Part shown: one piece after another, positions 13,912-23,234 of the stretch
How the letters are laid out: every line of letters begins with the position of its first letter
Numbering within the stretch: position 1 is the stretch's first letter
Assembly: GCA_027039975.1 (NCBI GenBank)
Contig: JALWFE010000067.1
Coordinates: forward strand, 1-36,103
From: Flavobacteriales bacterium
GTDB lineage: Bacteria; Bacteroidota; Bacteroidia; Flavobacteriales; Flavobacteriaceae
Direction of reading: 5' to 3'
DNA: 36,103 bases
The notes under the pieces: generated by a model
What the model saw: the letters and a program-made list of their open reading frames with translations, nothing else
What the model was told of the DNA's origin: nothing
Databases searched by the model: none
Translations under genes and position numbers: made by a program

Positions 13912-16143
13912 ATGAAAAAACTGTGGCTTATATTTTTCTGGATATCTTTTACGGCTGTTGCACAATTAGGACAGCAAAAAATTGTCAATCCTCTTAAATG
14001 GCATACAAGTGTTGAAAAAACCGGAGATGACACATACAATTTGATTTTTGAGGCGGATATTGAAGACGGTTGGCATTTGTATTCACAATTTAACGATCCG
14101 AGGGGTTCTTTGCCTATCGAATTTGAATGGCTTGACGCCAAAGGCAATTATGAAGTCATTGGTAAAGCCAAAGAAATCAATACGCATAAAGCTTATAATA
14201 AAGTTTTTAAAGTTACCGAAACTTTCTTTTCAAAACATGCCAAACTGATTCAACCGGTCAAGGTTCTGAAAAAAGATTTGAAAAAAATCGCTGTCACACT
14301 TTACGGGCAAGCTTGTAAGGAGTCGTGTATTCAAATTAAAGAAAATTTTACTTTTGATTTGACCAAAGCCAAAACCGTAAAACCGGAAAAATCCGATAAA
14401 AGCACAAAAAGCGTAAATGCAATAAAACAATCCGGTGAAACAAATAGTAGTGTTTCTCAAACGGCTGATGTTCCAAAAGATAAACAACAAAAACAATCCG
14501 TTGAAACCAAAGCGAAAACTACCGGAGACGAAGCCGGGACAAACGCAACCGATAGTACCAAGCAAGAAAAAGATTTGACGGAAGGTGGCAAATACACACC
14601 AATCCCCGTGCCGAAAGACGAAATTGAAACAGGGGAGAAAGTGGAGCAAGCCGGTGATGTGCCTGTTCAACCAAAAAAGCGAACCGATTGGAGTATTTTC
14701 TGGACGGCTTTTATTGCCGGTTTGTTGGTATTGTTAACACCTTGTGTATTCCCGATGATTCCTTTAACGATTAGTTTTTTCACCAAACAAAATGAAAAAA
14801 GTACCGGTGAAGGCAGACGCAATGCATTGGTATATGCCATTTCAATCGTTTTGATTTACGTGGCGTTCAGTTTACCGTTTCATTTGTTGGAAAAGGTTGA
14901 CAGTTCGATGTTTAACGCTATGGCAACCAATACTTGGGTTAATTTGTTTTTCTTTATCATTTTTGTTTTGTTTGCTTTAAATTTATTCGGTGTCGAAAAA
15001 CTTGATCCGGTTCGTATTATTCCGCAATCGTGGGTGAGTTCCGCCGATAAGCAATCCAACAAAGGCGGTATATTAGCCGGTTTTTTTATGGCGTTAACCT
15101 TGGTGATAGTTTCGTTTTCCTGTACCGGTCCGGCTTTGGGATTTATTTTAGGAAATGTTGCTAACAGTGCCGGTGGTGCCGTTTCGCTAACTTATGCTAT
15201 GCTCGGTTTCGGACTGGGAATTGCTATTCCGTTCGGTATTTTGGCCTTTTTTCCGGTCTTACTCAACAAATTACCGCGTTCGGGCGCTTGGCTCAACAGT
15301 GTTAAGGTAATTTTCGGTTTTATAGAATTGGCATTTGCTTTCAAATTTTTATCCAATGCCGATTTGGTCAATCAATGGCATTTTTTGGAACGCGAAGTTT
15401 TTATTGCTATTTGGATAGCTATTACGGTAAGTATGGCCATGTATTTATTCGGTAAAATCCGTCTACCTCACGATGCGCCTGTTGAAAATTTAAGTGTTTT
15501 CAGATTTTTACTCGGTTTGTTTACATTGTCATTTGCTTTTTATTTGATACCCGGATTGTGGGGAGCACCCTTGAATATCATCAGCGGATTTCCACCACCT
15601 ATGAAATATGCCGAATCTAAATTTGGTGTCGGTTATTCCAAAACCATATCTGCGGCACAAACACATCATCAGGATTTGCCCGAAGGAGCGGAATACGGTC
15701 CTCATAATATTATTGCTTTTGAAGATTATGATGTGGCTATGGCTTATGCCAAAAAAGTCAACAAACCTTTATTGATAGATTTTACGGGAAGGGCTTGCCA
15801 AAATTGCCGTTTGATGGAAGAAAATGTGTGGAGTAAAGATAAAATTTTACCGATTTTTAAAAATGAAGTGGTTTTGGTCTCACTCTATGTCGATGAACGC
15901 ACCAAGTTGCCCGAAGACAAACAATATATTTCAAAATATACCGGAGATAAAGTCACTACGGTTGGTCAAAAATGGAGTGAATTTGAAACTTATAAATATA
16001 AAAATAATTCGCAACCGCTGTATGTTATTGAAAATCACGAAGGTAAAAATATGAATGAACCGATAGGTTATACGCCAGAAGTTGATGTGTATTACAAGTG
16101 GCTGAAAAAAGGTATTGAAAATTTCAAAAAACAACAAAAATAA
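13912..16143 (+). CDS. dsbD: Thiol:disulfide interchange protein DsbD
   Basis: Inner-membrane electron transporter that passes reducing power from cytosolic thioredoxin to the periplasm (743 residues). In order: a signal peptide (about 1-18); a periplasmic alpha-like domain with C135 and C139 (GQACKESC); a charged, low-complexity Lys/Thr/Glu linker (about 155-250); a membrane beta domain of about eight helices with the paired cysteines C278 (LTPCVFP) and C404 (SFSCTGPALG); and a C-terminal thioredoxin-like gamma domain with CQNC (C629, C632). All three redox pairs are present. The linker is longer than in E. coli. It partners logically with TrxB (476) and the secreted thioredoxin-like protein (6122). 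Its upstream gap is wholly repetitive, so the promoter is unclear. A terminator follows at 16150. Confidence 0.95.
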   Translation: MKKLWLIFFWISFTAVAQLGQQKIVNPLKWHTSVEKTGDDTYNLIFEADIEDGWHLYSQFNDPRGSLPIEFEWLDAKGNYEVIGKAKEINTHKAYNKVFKVTETFFSKHAKLIQPVKVLKKDLKKIAVTLYGQACKESCIQIKENFTFDLTKAKTVKPEKSDKSTKSVNAIKQSGETNSSVSQTADVPKDKQQKQSVETKAKTTGDEAGTNATDSTKQEKDLTEGGKYTPIPVPKDEIETGEKVEQAGDVPVQPKKRTDWSIFWTAFIAGLLVLLTPCVFPMIPLTISFFTKQNEKSTGEGRRNALVYAISIVLIYVAFSLPFHLLEKVDSSMFNAMATNTWVNLFFFIIFVLFALNLFGVEKLDPVRIIPQSWVSSADKQSNKGGILAGFFMALTLVIVSFSCTGPALGFILGNVANSAGGAVSLTYAMLGFGLGIAIPFGILAFFPVLLNKLPRSGAWLNSVKVIFGFIELAFAFKFLSNADLVNQWHFLEREVFIAIWIAITVSMAMYLFGKIRLPHDAPVENLSVFRFLLGLFTLSFAFYLIPGLWGAPLNIISGFPPPMKYAESKFGVGYSKTISAAQTHHQDLPEGAEYGPHNIIAFEDYDVAMAYAKKVNKPLLIDFTGRACQNCRLMEENVWSKDKILPIFKNEVVLVSLYVDERTKLPEDKQYISKYTGDKVTTVGQKWSEFETYKYKNNSQPLYVIENHEGKNMNEPIGYTPEVDVYYKWLKKGIENFKKQQK

Positions 16144-16149
16144 GCGAAG

Positions 16150-16176
16150 CCGGTTGCAAAAAGCAACCGGTTTTTT
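16150..16176 (+). terminator. Rho-independent terminator of dsbD
   Basis: Perfect 8-bp stem CCGGTTGC/GCAACCGG with loop AAAAA, followed by TTTTTT, 6 bp after the stop codon. Confidence 0.92.
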
Positions 16177-16209
16177 CGTTTTGTAGCGCTTCGGCTCATT
16201 TAAAAATTG

Positions 16210-16217
16210 TAAATTTG
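16210..16217 (+). promoter_or_regulatory. -7 promoter box of the porin gene
   Basis: TAAATTTG matches TAnnTTTG, 16 bp before the GTG start, just after the dsbD terminator. Confidence 0.55.
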
Positions 16218-16233
16218 TCCAAAAACCGATTTA

Positions 16234-18174
16234 GTGCAAAAAGTTTTTTTTACCATATTATTATTGTTGATTCACTTGGTTGCTTCCGGTCAAATTATCA
16301 AAGAAAAAAGAAATAAAGGCGGAAAAGGTAATGAAAGAATCATTTTTCCTAATGATAATTTTGAAAGAGCCAAAGCTAAAAAAGACAGTTTGACCCGCAT
16401 CAAAATCAGAAAGTTACCGGCTACCGACTATAAAATTTTTACCATAAAAAACGATACCGTAGCCGTTGATACAACTTTGACTATCAGAGATTATTACCGG
16501 TTTAATCCTTTGTTTAAAGACGATTTTGAGTATCTGTCTTTTCAAAATACAGGTCAACCTGTGATGTCATTGACTTTTGATGTGACAACGGAAGATATTC
16601 GTCCCGGATTTGTGGCGGATACCAAATTGACGGACTATTGGAAACATTCACAAATACCTTTTTTTAAAACCCCGACACCTTATTCCGATTTAAATTTCAT
16701 CAACGGTATCAAACAAGGTCAAGTGGTTAATTCCGTTTTTGCAACCAACATTATTCCGCAACTTAATGTGGCGGCAGGTTACCGGGGATTGAGTTCGCTC
16801 GGGTTTTACCAACGGAGTGTCGCAGAAAGTGACAGAATTTTCTTCAATTTGAATTATATTTCAAAAAATAAACGTTACCAACTTAAAACTTACTATTTGG
16901 TTTATAACAAAACAAACGAAGAAAACGGCGGAATTAAAAATGTGATGCAATTTGAACACCCCGGTGATGATTTTAAAGATAAAGGCAGGATTGATGTAAA
17001 TTTGACCGATGCTCAAAACGAACTTAAAAAAAACCGTTTTTATATAGGACAATCATACGGGATTTTAAAAAACAAATTTTTGTTGGTTGATCGGATAACT
17101 TATCGTTACAATATGTACAAGTTTATCGAAAACAATCCGAATGAATTATTTGGAAATTCGCAAGAAACAAATCATATAAAAGACAGTTTAAATTTAAAAT
17201 CCTTTGAAAATTTTTCGGGTTTACAATTTAAAATTAAACAATTCAAACTCGAAAGCGGTATACGTTTTTTATACCGGTTTTACAGTTTTGAACAATCCAA
17301 GACTTTAAACGGACAATCTTACCCTAAATTTCTGGAATACAATGATTTATTATGGGATAATCAATTACGGGTAAAGTTTGGAAAATTGTCTTTAAACGGA
17401 CAACTTAAAATCGGATTTACCAACAATATCGCCGGTTATTATCTCAATGCCGGAATGACTTACAGACTACCCAAAAAATTTGTTTTATCTGCCCGTCTCA
17501 AAAGTATCTCCAAAAGACCGGATTTCAAATTTATTTTATATCAAAGCGGTTACGACAGGTTCAATTGGTATCATCCGGAATTTAAAAACGAATTGAGTCA
17601 AAAATTGGAAGCGGAATTGTCTCATAAAAAATTCGGAACACTTTCTCTCAATCAGATAATTGTCAATAATTATACTTATTTTGCACAAGATTCTTTACCG
17701 TACCAAAGCACTTCCGGTGTCAAATATACCGCTTTAAAATATCAAAACGATTATCAGTATAAACATTGGGGAATTTCGGGAGATATTTTATTGCAAAAAG
17801 TATTGGGAGGTAACCGGATTTTATCGCTTCCTTCTTATGTGGTTAGGGGAAGTTTGTTTTATTCTCATTTTTATTATCAACACAATTTGTATGTTCAAGG
17901 CGGTTTAACCGCTAAATATTTTGAAGCTTTTTATGCCAAGGCATATAATCCCGTTTTAGCGGATTTTGTATTACAAAATTACCGGAAAATTGGCGGTTAT
18001 CCTCTTGTGGACTTTTTTATCAATTTCAAAATCAAGCGTTTCAAACTATATTTTAAATTACAACACCTTAATGCCTTACTTAAACAAGAGCATCCCGATT
18101 ATTATGTAGCACCGTTACATCCGTATCGTGATTTTAATATCCGGTTCGGTGTACGTTGGATATTTTTTAATTAG
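16234..18174 (+). CDS. Putative outer-membrane beta-barrel porin (Porin_10-like)
   Basis: 646 residues with an N-terminal signal peptide (MQKVFFTILLLLIHLVASGQ). A short basic/charged region is followed by alternating hydrophobic and aromatic strands to the end, which terminates in an aromatic residue (RWIFFN), as outer-membrane barrels do. The TVAVDTTLTIRDYYRFNPLFKDDF block and the LNVAAGYRGLSSLGFYQRS block fit the Bacteroidota putative-porin family. The GTG start is the only one giving a signal peptide. A terminator shared with tsf follows. The substrate is unknown. Confidence 0.85.
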   Translation: MQKVFFTILLLLIHLVASGQIIKEKRNKGGKGNERIIFPNDNFERAKAKKDSLTRIKIRKLPATDYKIFTIKNDTVAVDTTLTIRDYYRFNPLFKDDFEYLSFQNTGQPVMSLTFDVTTEDIRPGFVADTKLTDYWKHSQIPFFKTPTPYSDLNFINGIKQGQVVNSVFATNIIPQLNVAAGYRGLSSLGFYQRSVAESDRIFFNLNYISKNKRYQLKTYYLVYNKTNEENGGIKNVMQFEHPGDDFKDKGRIDVNLTDAQNELKKNRFYIGQSYGILKNKFLLVDRITYRYNMYKFIENNPNELFGNSQETNHIKDSLNLKSFENFSGLQFKIKQFKLESGIRFLYRFYSFEQSKTLNGQSYPKFLEYNDLLWDNQLRVKFGKLSLNGQLKIGFTNNIAGYYLNAGMTYRLPKKFVLSARLKSISKRPDFKFILYQSGYDRFNWYHPEFKNELSQKLEAELSHKKFGTLSLNQIIVNNYTYFAQDSLPYQSTSGVKYTALKYQNDYQYKHWGISGDILLQKVLGGNRILSLPSYVVRGSLFYSHFYYQHNLYVQGGLTAKYFEAFYAKAYNPVLADFVLQNYRKIGGYPLVDFFINFKIKRFKLYFKLQHLNALLKQEHPDYYVAPLHPYRDFNIRFGVRWIFFN

Positions 18175-18178
18175 AAAA

Positions 18179-18209
18179 AAAAACGGTCGCATTTTTTACG
18201 ACCGTTTTT
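18179..18209. terminator. Bidirectional terminator between the porin gene and tsf
   Basis: An 11-bp perfect stem AAAAACGGTCG/CGACCGTTTTT encloses a 9-nt loop. A-tracts and T-tracts on the two sides allow it to end both the plus-strand porin transcript and the minus-strand ribosomal operon. Confidence 0.9.
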
Positions 18210-18236
18210 AAACTATTATGAAAAAAACCGTTTCTT

Positions 18237-19211
18237 TTAATCGCCAACCGATACTCGTTGGAAACCGGTTATTTCGAGTTCAGTATCAATACTTTTGATA
18301 TAATCGTTTACGGTCATATTACCGTCTTTGATATAATCTTGATCCAGCAAGCAAGCTTCTTTATCCAAAGTAGTATTGTCATCTATGAAGCGCTGCAATT
18401 TACCCGGAATGATACGATCCCATATTTTTTCCGGTTTGCCTTGGGCTTTCAATTCCGCTTCAATTTCCGCTTTGGCTTGTGCGATAACTTCATCTGGCAA
18501 TTGGGCTTTTGAAATGTATTTTGGAACATGTTTCAAAGTTTTGCCCAAACGTGCCAATTCTTCATTTTCTTTTTCGATAGCGGCAATACGTGCTTCGGTT
18601 TCGGCTTCCAAAAATTCGGGTGTAAAATCTTTGTAGCTCAAAACCAAAGGTTTCATAGCCGCTACTTGCATAGCAATATTTCTGGCAACATCTTCAGCTT
18701 TGTCAAATGTTTTTGACAAACCGGCCAAAGCGGCTATTTTTTTGTTGGCGTGCACATAAGCACCGACATAAGGTGCATCCAAAGATTTAAAATCACCGAT
18801 CTCGATTTTTTCACCGATAACACCGGTTTGTTCCACAACTTTATCGGCGATAGTACCATCTTCAAACGGAGCGGCTAAAAATTCCTCTTTGGTATTGTAA
18901 TTCAAAGCGATATCAGCCATTTTATCGGCTAATTTGACAAAATCGTCGTTTTTAGCCACAAAATCCGTTTCACAGTTCAAAGTAAAAATAACGCCTCTGG
19001 TTTTATCGTCGTTAATTCTAGCCACTGCTACACCTTCCGATGATTCGCGGTCGGCACGTTTAGCGGCAACTTTTTGTCCTTTTTTGCGCAAAATGGCAAT
19101 CGCTTCGTCAAAATCACCGTTTGCTTCGACCAATGCCTTTTTGCAGTCCATCATACCGGCACCGGTCATATCTCTTAATTTTTTTACATCTGCGGCTTTA
19201 ATATCTGCCAT
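18237..19211 (-). CDS. tsf: Elongation factor Ts
   Basis: Guanine-nucleotide exchange factor for EF-Tu, acting in the cytosol. The N-terminal UBA-like domain carries VKKLRDMTGAGMMDCKKALVEANGDFDEAI (about 9-38). The FTLNCETDFVAKNDDF motif contacting EF-Tu follows, then the dimerisation/core domains with CLLDQDYIKDGNMTV near the end. The 324-residue length is at the long end for bacteria but usual in Bacteroidota. It lies 31 bp downstream of rpsB as the last gene of the operon, ended by the hairpin at 18179-18209. Confidence 0.97.
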   Translation of the reverse strand: MADIKAADVKKLRDMTGAGMMDCKKALVEANGDFDEAIAILRKKGQKVAAKRADRESSEGVAVARINDDKTRGVIFTLNCETDFVAKNDDFVKLADKMADIALNYNTKEEFLAAPFEDGTIADKVVEQTGVIGEKIEIGDFKSLDAPYVGAYVHANKKIAALAGLSKTFDKAEDVARNIAMQVAAMKPLVLSYKDFTPEFLEAETEARIAAIEKENEELARLGKTLKHVPKYISKAQLPDEVIAQAKAEIEAELKAQGKPEKIWDRIIPGKLQRFIDDNTTLDKEACLLDQDYIKDGNMTVNDYIKSIDTELEITGFQRVSVGD

Positions 19212-19242
19212 AACTTTATATTTTTTATTGATTAATTGATGT

Positions 19243-20046
19243 TTATTTTTCTTCTTTAACTTCTGTTGTTTCTTCTTTTCCGGCTTTTGCTTCCGCTTCT
19301 TGTTTTTCAGCCATCAATTTGGCAGCTTCTTTTTCGGCTTTGGCTCTTTCTTTTTCTTGTTTCCTGATTGTCAAGCCTTCTTCAATAGCGTCTGTCAAGT
19401 ATTCCAATATCAAATCAATGGATTTGGAAGCATCATCGTTAGCCGGAATGGGAAATGTTACTTTGCGAGGGTCGGTATTAGTATCGACAATGGCAAAGAC
19501 CGGAATACCCAGTTTGTTGGCTTCCGCTACGGCAACGTGTTCTTTGTTGATGTCCACAACGATTAAAGCGGCCGGCAAACGGGTCATATCGGCTATGGAG
19601 CCTAAGTTTTTCTCCAATTTGGCTCTCATACGGTCGGTTCGCAATTTTTCTTTTTTAGAAAGCGTGTCGTAAGTACCGTCTTTTTTCATTTTATCGATCG
19701 CAGCCATTTTTTTAACGGCTTTGCGAATGGTTACGAAATTGGTCAACATACCACCCGGCCATCTTTCGGCTATATAAGGCATTTTGACTCTTTCGGCTTT
19801 ATCTTTAATGATATGTTTGGCTTGTTTTTTGGTAGAAACATATAAAATTTTTCTACCTGCGGAAGCTATTTGTCTCAAAGCTTTTTGGGCTTCTTCTAGT
19901 TTAGCTGCCGTTTTGTATAAATTGATGATGTGAATACCGTTTTTTTTGCCATATATATATGGCGCCATATTCGGATTCCACTTTCTGGTAAGATGTCCGA
20001 AGTGGGCTCCTGCATTTAATAATTCTTGAATATCTACTTTTTTCAT
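19243..20046 (-). CDS. rpsB: 30S ribosomal protein S2
   Basis: 267 residues. The N-terminus QELLNAGAHFGHLTRKWNPNMAPYIYGKKNGIHIINLYKT is the S2 signature. The PGMLTNF motif (RWPGGMLTNF) and PIPANDDASKSIDLI are conserved. The C-terminus has an acidic/basic low-complexity extension (about 235-267, Lys/Glu/Ala-rich). It is preceded by a 107-bp gap after rpsI containing a long nested hairpin (20078-20127), a candidate regulatory leader, and followed closely by tsf. Confidence 0.97.
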   Translation of the reverse strand: MKKVDIQELLNAGAHFGHLTRKWNPNMAPYIYGKKNGIHIINLYKTAAKLEEAQKALRQIASAGRKILYVSTKKQAKHIIKDKAERVKMPYIAERWPGGMLTNFVTIRKAVKKMAAIDKMKKDGTYDTLSKKEKLRTDRMRAKLEKNLGSIADMTRLPAALIVVDINKEHVAVAEANKLGIPVFAIVDTNTDPRKVTFPIPANDDASKSIDLILEYLTDAIEEGLTIRKQEKERAKAEKEAAKLMAEKQEAEAKAGKEETTEVKEEK

Positions 20047-20077
20047 TTTTTGTTTTTTTAGTTTACGTTCCGTGAAA

Positions 20078-20127
20078 TTAGCAATGCATCAATGCGTAAC
20101 AGCATACGGGATGCATTTGGATGCTAA
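20078..20127 (-). promoter_or_regulatory. Structured leader RNA candidate upstream of rpsB
   Basis: Three nested stems close on one axis: TTAGC/GCTAA (20078-20082 with 20123-20127), AATGCATC/GATGCATT (20083-20090 with 20110-20117) and ATGC/GCAT (20092-20095 with 20102-20105), with small internal loops. It lies 31 bp before the rpsB ATG. There is no T-tract, so it does not look like a terminator. Feedback control of rpsB-tsf by S2 is known in gammaproteobacteria; an analogous role here is inference. Confidence 0.5.
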
Positions 20128-20153
20128 ACTAAGAACAGATAGGTTGATAATGA

Positions 20154-20540
20154 TTAACGTTTAGAGAATTGGAATTTCTTACGGGCTTTGGGTTGTCCGT
20201 ATTTTTTACGTTCAACCATACGCGGATCCCTAGTCAAAAGTTTTTCTTTCTTTAACAAAGGTCTGAATTCGGGATTGACTTCAACCAAAGCACGGGCAAT
20301 ACCTAAACGTAAGGCTTCGGCTTGTCCGGTAATACCGCCTCCTTTCAGGGTTGCTTTTACATCGAATTTACCTTCCGTATCCGTAACGGCAAATGCTTGT
20401 CTTACCGTTTTCTTGTGTGTCGGTATGGTAAAATACTCTTCTACATTTCTGCCGTTAACGGTAATTTTTCCCGTGCCTTCTTTCAAGAAAACCCTTGCAA
20501 CGGATGTTTTTCTTCTTCCTATGGTATGAATTGTATCCAT
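20154..20540 (-). CDS. rpsI: 30S ribosomal protein S9
   Basis: 128 residues, normal length. The N-terminus [20 protein letters not shown], the central [19 protein letters not shown] and the C-terminal basic tail ending FQFSKR are diagnostic; the tail reaches the P-site tRNA. Its ATG overlaps the rplM stop by one base (TAATG), indicating translational coupling. Confidence 0.98.
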   Translation of the reverse strand: MDTIHTIGRRKTSVARVFLKEGTGKITVNGRNVEEYFTIPTHKKTVRQAFAVTDTEGKFDVKATLKGGGITGQAEALRLGIARALVEVNPEFRPLLKKEKLLTRDPRMVERKKYGQPKARKKFQFSKR

Positions 20541-21001
20541 TAGTTAAATTTGTTTAAATCGATTTTTTTAGGTTTTTGTGCTTCGTGCTTGTGTTCTGCA
20601 CCGGCATATACATAAAGATTGTGATAAATCTTACGCCCCAATCTGTTTTTGGGTAACATTCCTTTAACAGCCATTTCCACTAAACGAACAGGATGTTTAG
20701 CCATCAATTTTTCAGCTGTTATTTCGCGTCTTCCTCCGGGATAACCCGTGTGTTTGACATAAACCTTCTCTTTCCATTTGTTACCGGTCAATACGATTTT
20801 GTCCGCATTGATAACTACAACATTGTCACCACAGTCCACGTGTGGGGTGAAATTAGGTTTATGTTTCCCTCTGATCAATTTGGCTACCTTGGAAGCCAAT
20901 CGACCTAATGTCTGTCCTTCTGCATCAACAAGTACCCATTCTTTATTAACGGTCTTGTTGTTTGCCGAAATTGTTTTGTAACTTAAAGTATTCACAGTCA
21001 T
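20540..21001 (-). CDS. rplM: 50S ribosomal protein L13
   Basis: 153 residues. [46 protein letters not shown] and [14 protein letters not shown] are the L13 signatures. It is the first gene of rplM-rpsI-rpsB-tsf. A -7 box with a well-spaced -33 TTG lies at 21042-21071. It overlaps rpsI by one base. Confidence 0.98.
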   Translation of the reverse strand: MTVNTLSYKTISANNKTVNKEWVLVDAEGQTLGRLASKVAKLIRGKHKPNFTPHVDCGDNVVVINADKIVLTGNKWKEKVYVKHTGYPGGRREITAEKLMAKHPVRLVEMAVKGMLPKNRLGRKIYHNLYVYAGAEHKHEAQKPKKIDLNKFN

Positions 21002-21041
21002 TCAATTTAATTGATATTAAATACGTCTTTAAAACGGTTTG

Positions 21042-21071
21042 CAAATTTATGAATATTTTTTTGATTGACAA
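21042..21071 (-). promoter_or_regulatory. Promoter of the rplM-rpsI-rpsB-tsf operon
   Basis: On the minus strand TTG (21069-21071), 19 bp, then TAAATTTG (21042-21049), which is the Bacteroidota TTG-N19-TAnnTTTG pattern. It lies 40 bp before the rplM ATG and is the best-formed promoter in the window together with the one for the Rel/SpoT gene. Confidence 0.7.
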
Positions 21072-21138
21072 AACATTATAAAATGATGATTTTTTATTGG
21101 CTAAAAGTTTTTTCTTTACTAAATTGCAGCAAAAAAAT

Positions 21139-21897
21139 ATGAGAACAAAAATTGTAGCCGGTAACTGGAAAATGAACAAAACGCTTCAAGAGACAGTTAC
21201 CTTGATAAATGAGTTGAAAAATTTGTTAAATCCGCATAATAATGTTGAAGTTATTATTGCGCCTCCATTCGTAAATTTGCCGAAAGCCGTAGAATTGTTG
21301 CAAGATTTTCCCATAAAAGTTGCCGCTCAAAATATGCATTTTGCCGACAGCGGTGCTTATACAGGTGAAGTGTCGGCCGGTATGTTGAAAGCTATCGGTG
21401 TCGATACTGTAATTTTGGGGCATAGTGAACGGCGGGCTTATTTCAATGAAACCGCTGACATGCTTCAAAAAAAAGCTCATAAAGCTTATGAAAAATCTAT
21501 GACAAATATTTTTTGTGTCGGGGAAAAATTGAAAGAACGCGAAGCCGGTAAACACTTTGATGTGGTTGAATCTCAAATAGCGGATGCTCTTTTTCAATTA
21601 CCTTTGCAAGCTTATAAAAAAATTGTGATTGCTTACGAACCGGTTTGGGCAATTGGAACCGGACAAACGGCTACGCCGGACCAAGCCCAGGAAATGCACC
21701 GGTTTATCCGGGAAACCTTGGCAAAAAAATACGGACGTGATTTGGCCAATGCCATTCGTATTCTCTATGGTGGAAGTGTTAAACCCGGAAATGCCGCTGA
21801 AATTTTTTCAAAACCCGATGTGGATGGCGGTTTAATCGGAGGCGCATCATTAAAAGCACAAGATTTTAATGCTATTGTTGAAGCGGCAAAATCTTGA
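21139..21897 (+). CDS. tpiA: Triosephosphate isomerase
   Basis: Glycolytic TIM-barrel enzyme interconverting dihydroxyacetone phosphate and glyceraldehyde 3-phosphate. It has 252 residues from the chosen ATG, the standard length. N-terminal VAGNWKMNK includes the catalytic lysine. ILGHSERR carries the electrophilic histidine. The catalytic glutamate is in IAYEPVWAIGTG. ILYGGSVKPGNA and GGLIGGASL complete the phosphate site. An in-frame ATG 42 bp upstream (21097) would add 14 atypical residues and is rejected. The gene is divergent from rplM. Confidence 0.97.
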   Translation: MRTKIVAGNWKMNKTLQETVTLINELKNLLNPHNNVEVIIAPPFVNLPKAVELLQDFPIKVAAQNMHFADSGAYTGEVSAGMLKAIGVDTVILGHSERRAYFNETADMLQKKAHKAYEKSMTNIFCVGEKLKEREAGKHFDVVESQIADALFQLPLQAYKKIVIAYEPVWAIGTGQTATPDQAQEMHRFIRETLAKKYGRDLANAIRILYGGSVKPGNAAEIFSKPDVDGGLIGGASLKAQDFNAIVEAAKS

Positions 21898-21929
21898 TTT
21901 TTGTCAGTTTATATTGCACAACAAATTAT

Positions 21930-21937
21930 TACATTTG
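21930..21937 (+). promoter_or_regulatory. -7 promoter box of sucC
   Basis: TACATTTG matches TAnnTTTG and lies 103 bp before the sucC ATG, implying a leader of roughly 90 nt that contains the ACTTTCA array. Confidence 0.5.
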
Positions 21938-21980
21938 CCGGCGTTGAAATAAAAATTGAAATTGGTAAAAATTCAAAATT

Positions 21981-22010
21981 ACTTTCAACTTTTAACTTTC
22001 AACTTTCAAC
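21981..22010. repeat. ACTTTCA heptad array upstream of sucC
   Basis: Four in-register 7-bp units (ACTTTCA, with one ACTTTTA) followed by a broken unit. It is nearly identical to the array before prs (29089-29118). Confidence 0.8.
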
Positions 22011-22040
22011 TATATACCAACTAACCAAAAAAAATAAATT

Positions 22041-23234
22041 ATGAACCTACATGAATATCAAGGAAAAGAAATATTGAGCAAATCCGGGGTGAGAGTGCAA
22101 CGTGGTATTGTTGCCGATACTCCGGAGAAAGCCGTTGAAGCTGCCAAGAAGTTAACCGAAGAAACCGGTACGAAATGGTATGTCATAAAAGCACAAGTAC
22201 ATGCCGGTGGACGTGGAAAAGGCGGTGGCGTTAAATTGGCTAAAAATCTCGACGAAGTAAAAGAATTGGCTTCTCAAATTATAGGAATGCGGTTGGTGAC
22301 ACCCCAAACACCCCCGGAAGGCAAAAAAGTAAATCAAGTTTTAGTGGCCGAAGATGTTTATTACCCCGGGGAAACCGAACCGGAAGAATATTATATGAGT
22401 GTTATGCTCAACCGTGATAAGGGGCAAAATATGATAATGTATTCACCCGAAGGCGGTATGAACATCGAAGAAGTTGCCGAAAAATCACCGGATAAAATTT
22501 TTATCGAATACATCGATCCGGCTCACGGCTTGCAAGATTTCCAAGCCCGTCGTATTGCATTTAATTTGGGATTAAGCGGCCAAGCTTTTAAAGAAATGGT
22601 GAAGTTTGTAAAAGCTTTGTATGACGCTTATACTAAAAATGATGCATCTTTGTTTGAAATCAATCCGGTTTTAAAAACTTCCGATAATAAAATTTTGGCG
22701 GTTGATTCCAAGGTAGTTATTGATGATAATGCTTTGTTTAGACACAAAGATATAGCCGCAATGCGTGATATCAGGGAAGAAAATCCCGTTGAAGTGGAAG
22801 CCAAACAGGCCGGTTTGAGTTATGTAGCGTTGGACGGTAATGTCGGCTGTATGGTAAATGGCGCCGGTTTGGCAATGGCAACAATGGATTTAATCAAACA
22901 AGCCGGTGGTGAACCCGCCAATTTCCTCGATGTCGGTGGCACAGCCGATGCCGAACGCGTTGAAAAAGGTTTCCGCATTATCTTGAAAGACCCGAAAGTT
23001 AAAGCTATCTTGGTGAATATCTTCGGTGGGATAGTCCGTGCCGACAGGGTTGCACAAGGTATTGTTGATGCTTATAACAAGATGAAAGGTGAAATTCATG
23101 TGCCGATTATTGTCCGTTTGCAAGGAACCAATGCCGATAAAGCCAAAGAATTGATTGAAAAATCAGGTATTCCGGTACATTTTGTAACCGAATTCCAAGA
23201 AGCGGCTAATAAGGTCCAAGAAGTGTTACAGTAG
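22041..23234 (+). CDS. sucC: Succinate-CoA ligase (ADP-forming) subunit beta
   Basis: ATP-grasp subunit of succinyl-CoA synthetase in the TCA cycle; it pairs with SucD (not in the window). It has 397 residues, normal length. NLHEYQGKEIL starts the ATP-grasp domain, VHAGGRGKGGGVKLA is the nucleotide-binding loop, FEINPVL is conserved, and the C-terminal CoA-ligase domain contains GNVGCMVNGAGLAMATMD and NIFGGIVRADRVA. The current TAG stop is a hybrid: TA comes from a 7-bp target duplication and G from the first base of an inserted MITE-like element. The sequence after the element indicates the original stop was TAA, with the same C-terminal VLQ. Confidence 0.97.
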   Translation: MNLHEYQGKEILSKSGVRVQRGIVADTPEKAVEAAKKLTEETGTKWYVIKAQVHAGGRGKGGGVKLAKNLDEVKELASQIIGMRLVTPQTPPEGKKVNQVLVAEDVYYPGETEPEEYYMSVMLNRDKGQNMIMYSPEGGMNIEEVAEKSPDKIFIEYIDPAHGLQDFQARRIAFNLGLSGQAFKEMVKFVKALYDAYTKNDASLFEINPVLKTSDNKILAVDSKVVIDDNALFRHKDIAAMRDIREENPVEVEAKQAGLSYVALDGNVGCMVNGAGLAMATMDLIKQAGGEPANFLDVGGTADAERVEKGFRIILKDPKVKAILVNIFGGIVRADRVAQGIVDAYNKMKGEIHVPIIVRLQGTNADKAKELIEKSGIPVHFVTEFQEAANKVQEVLQ

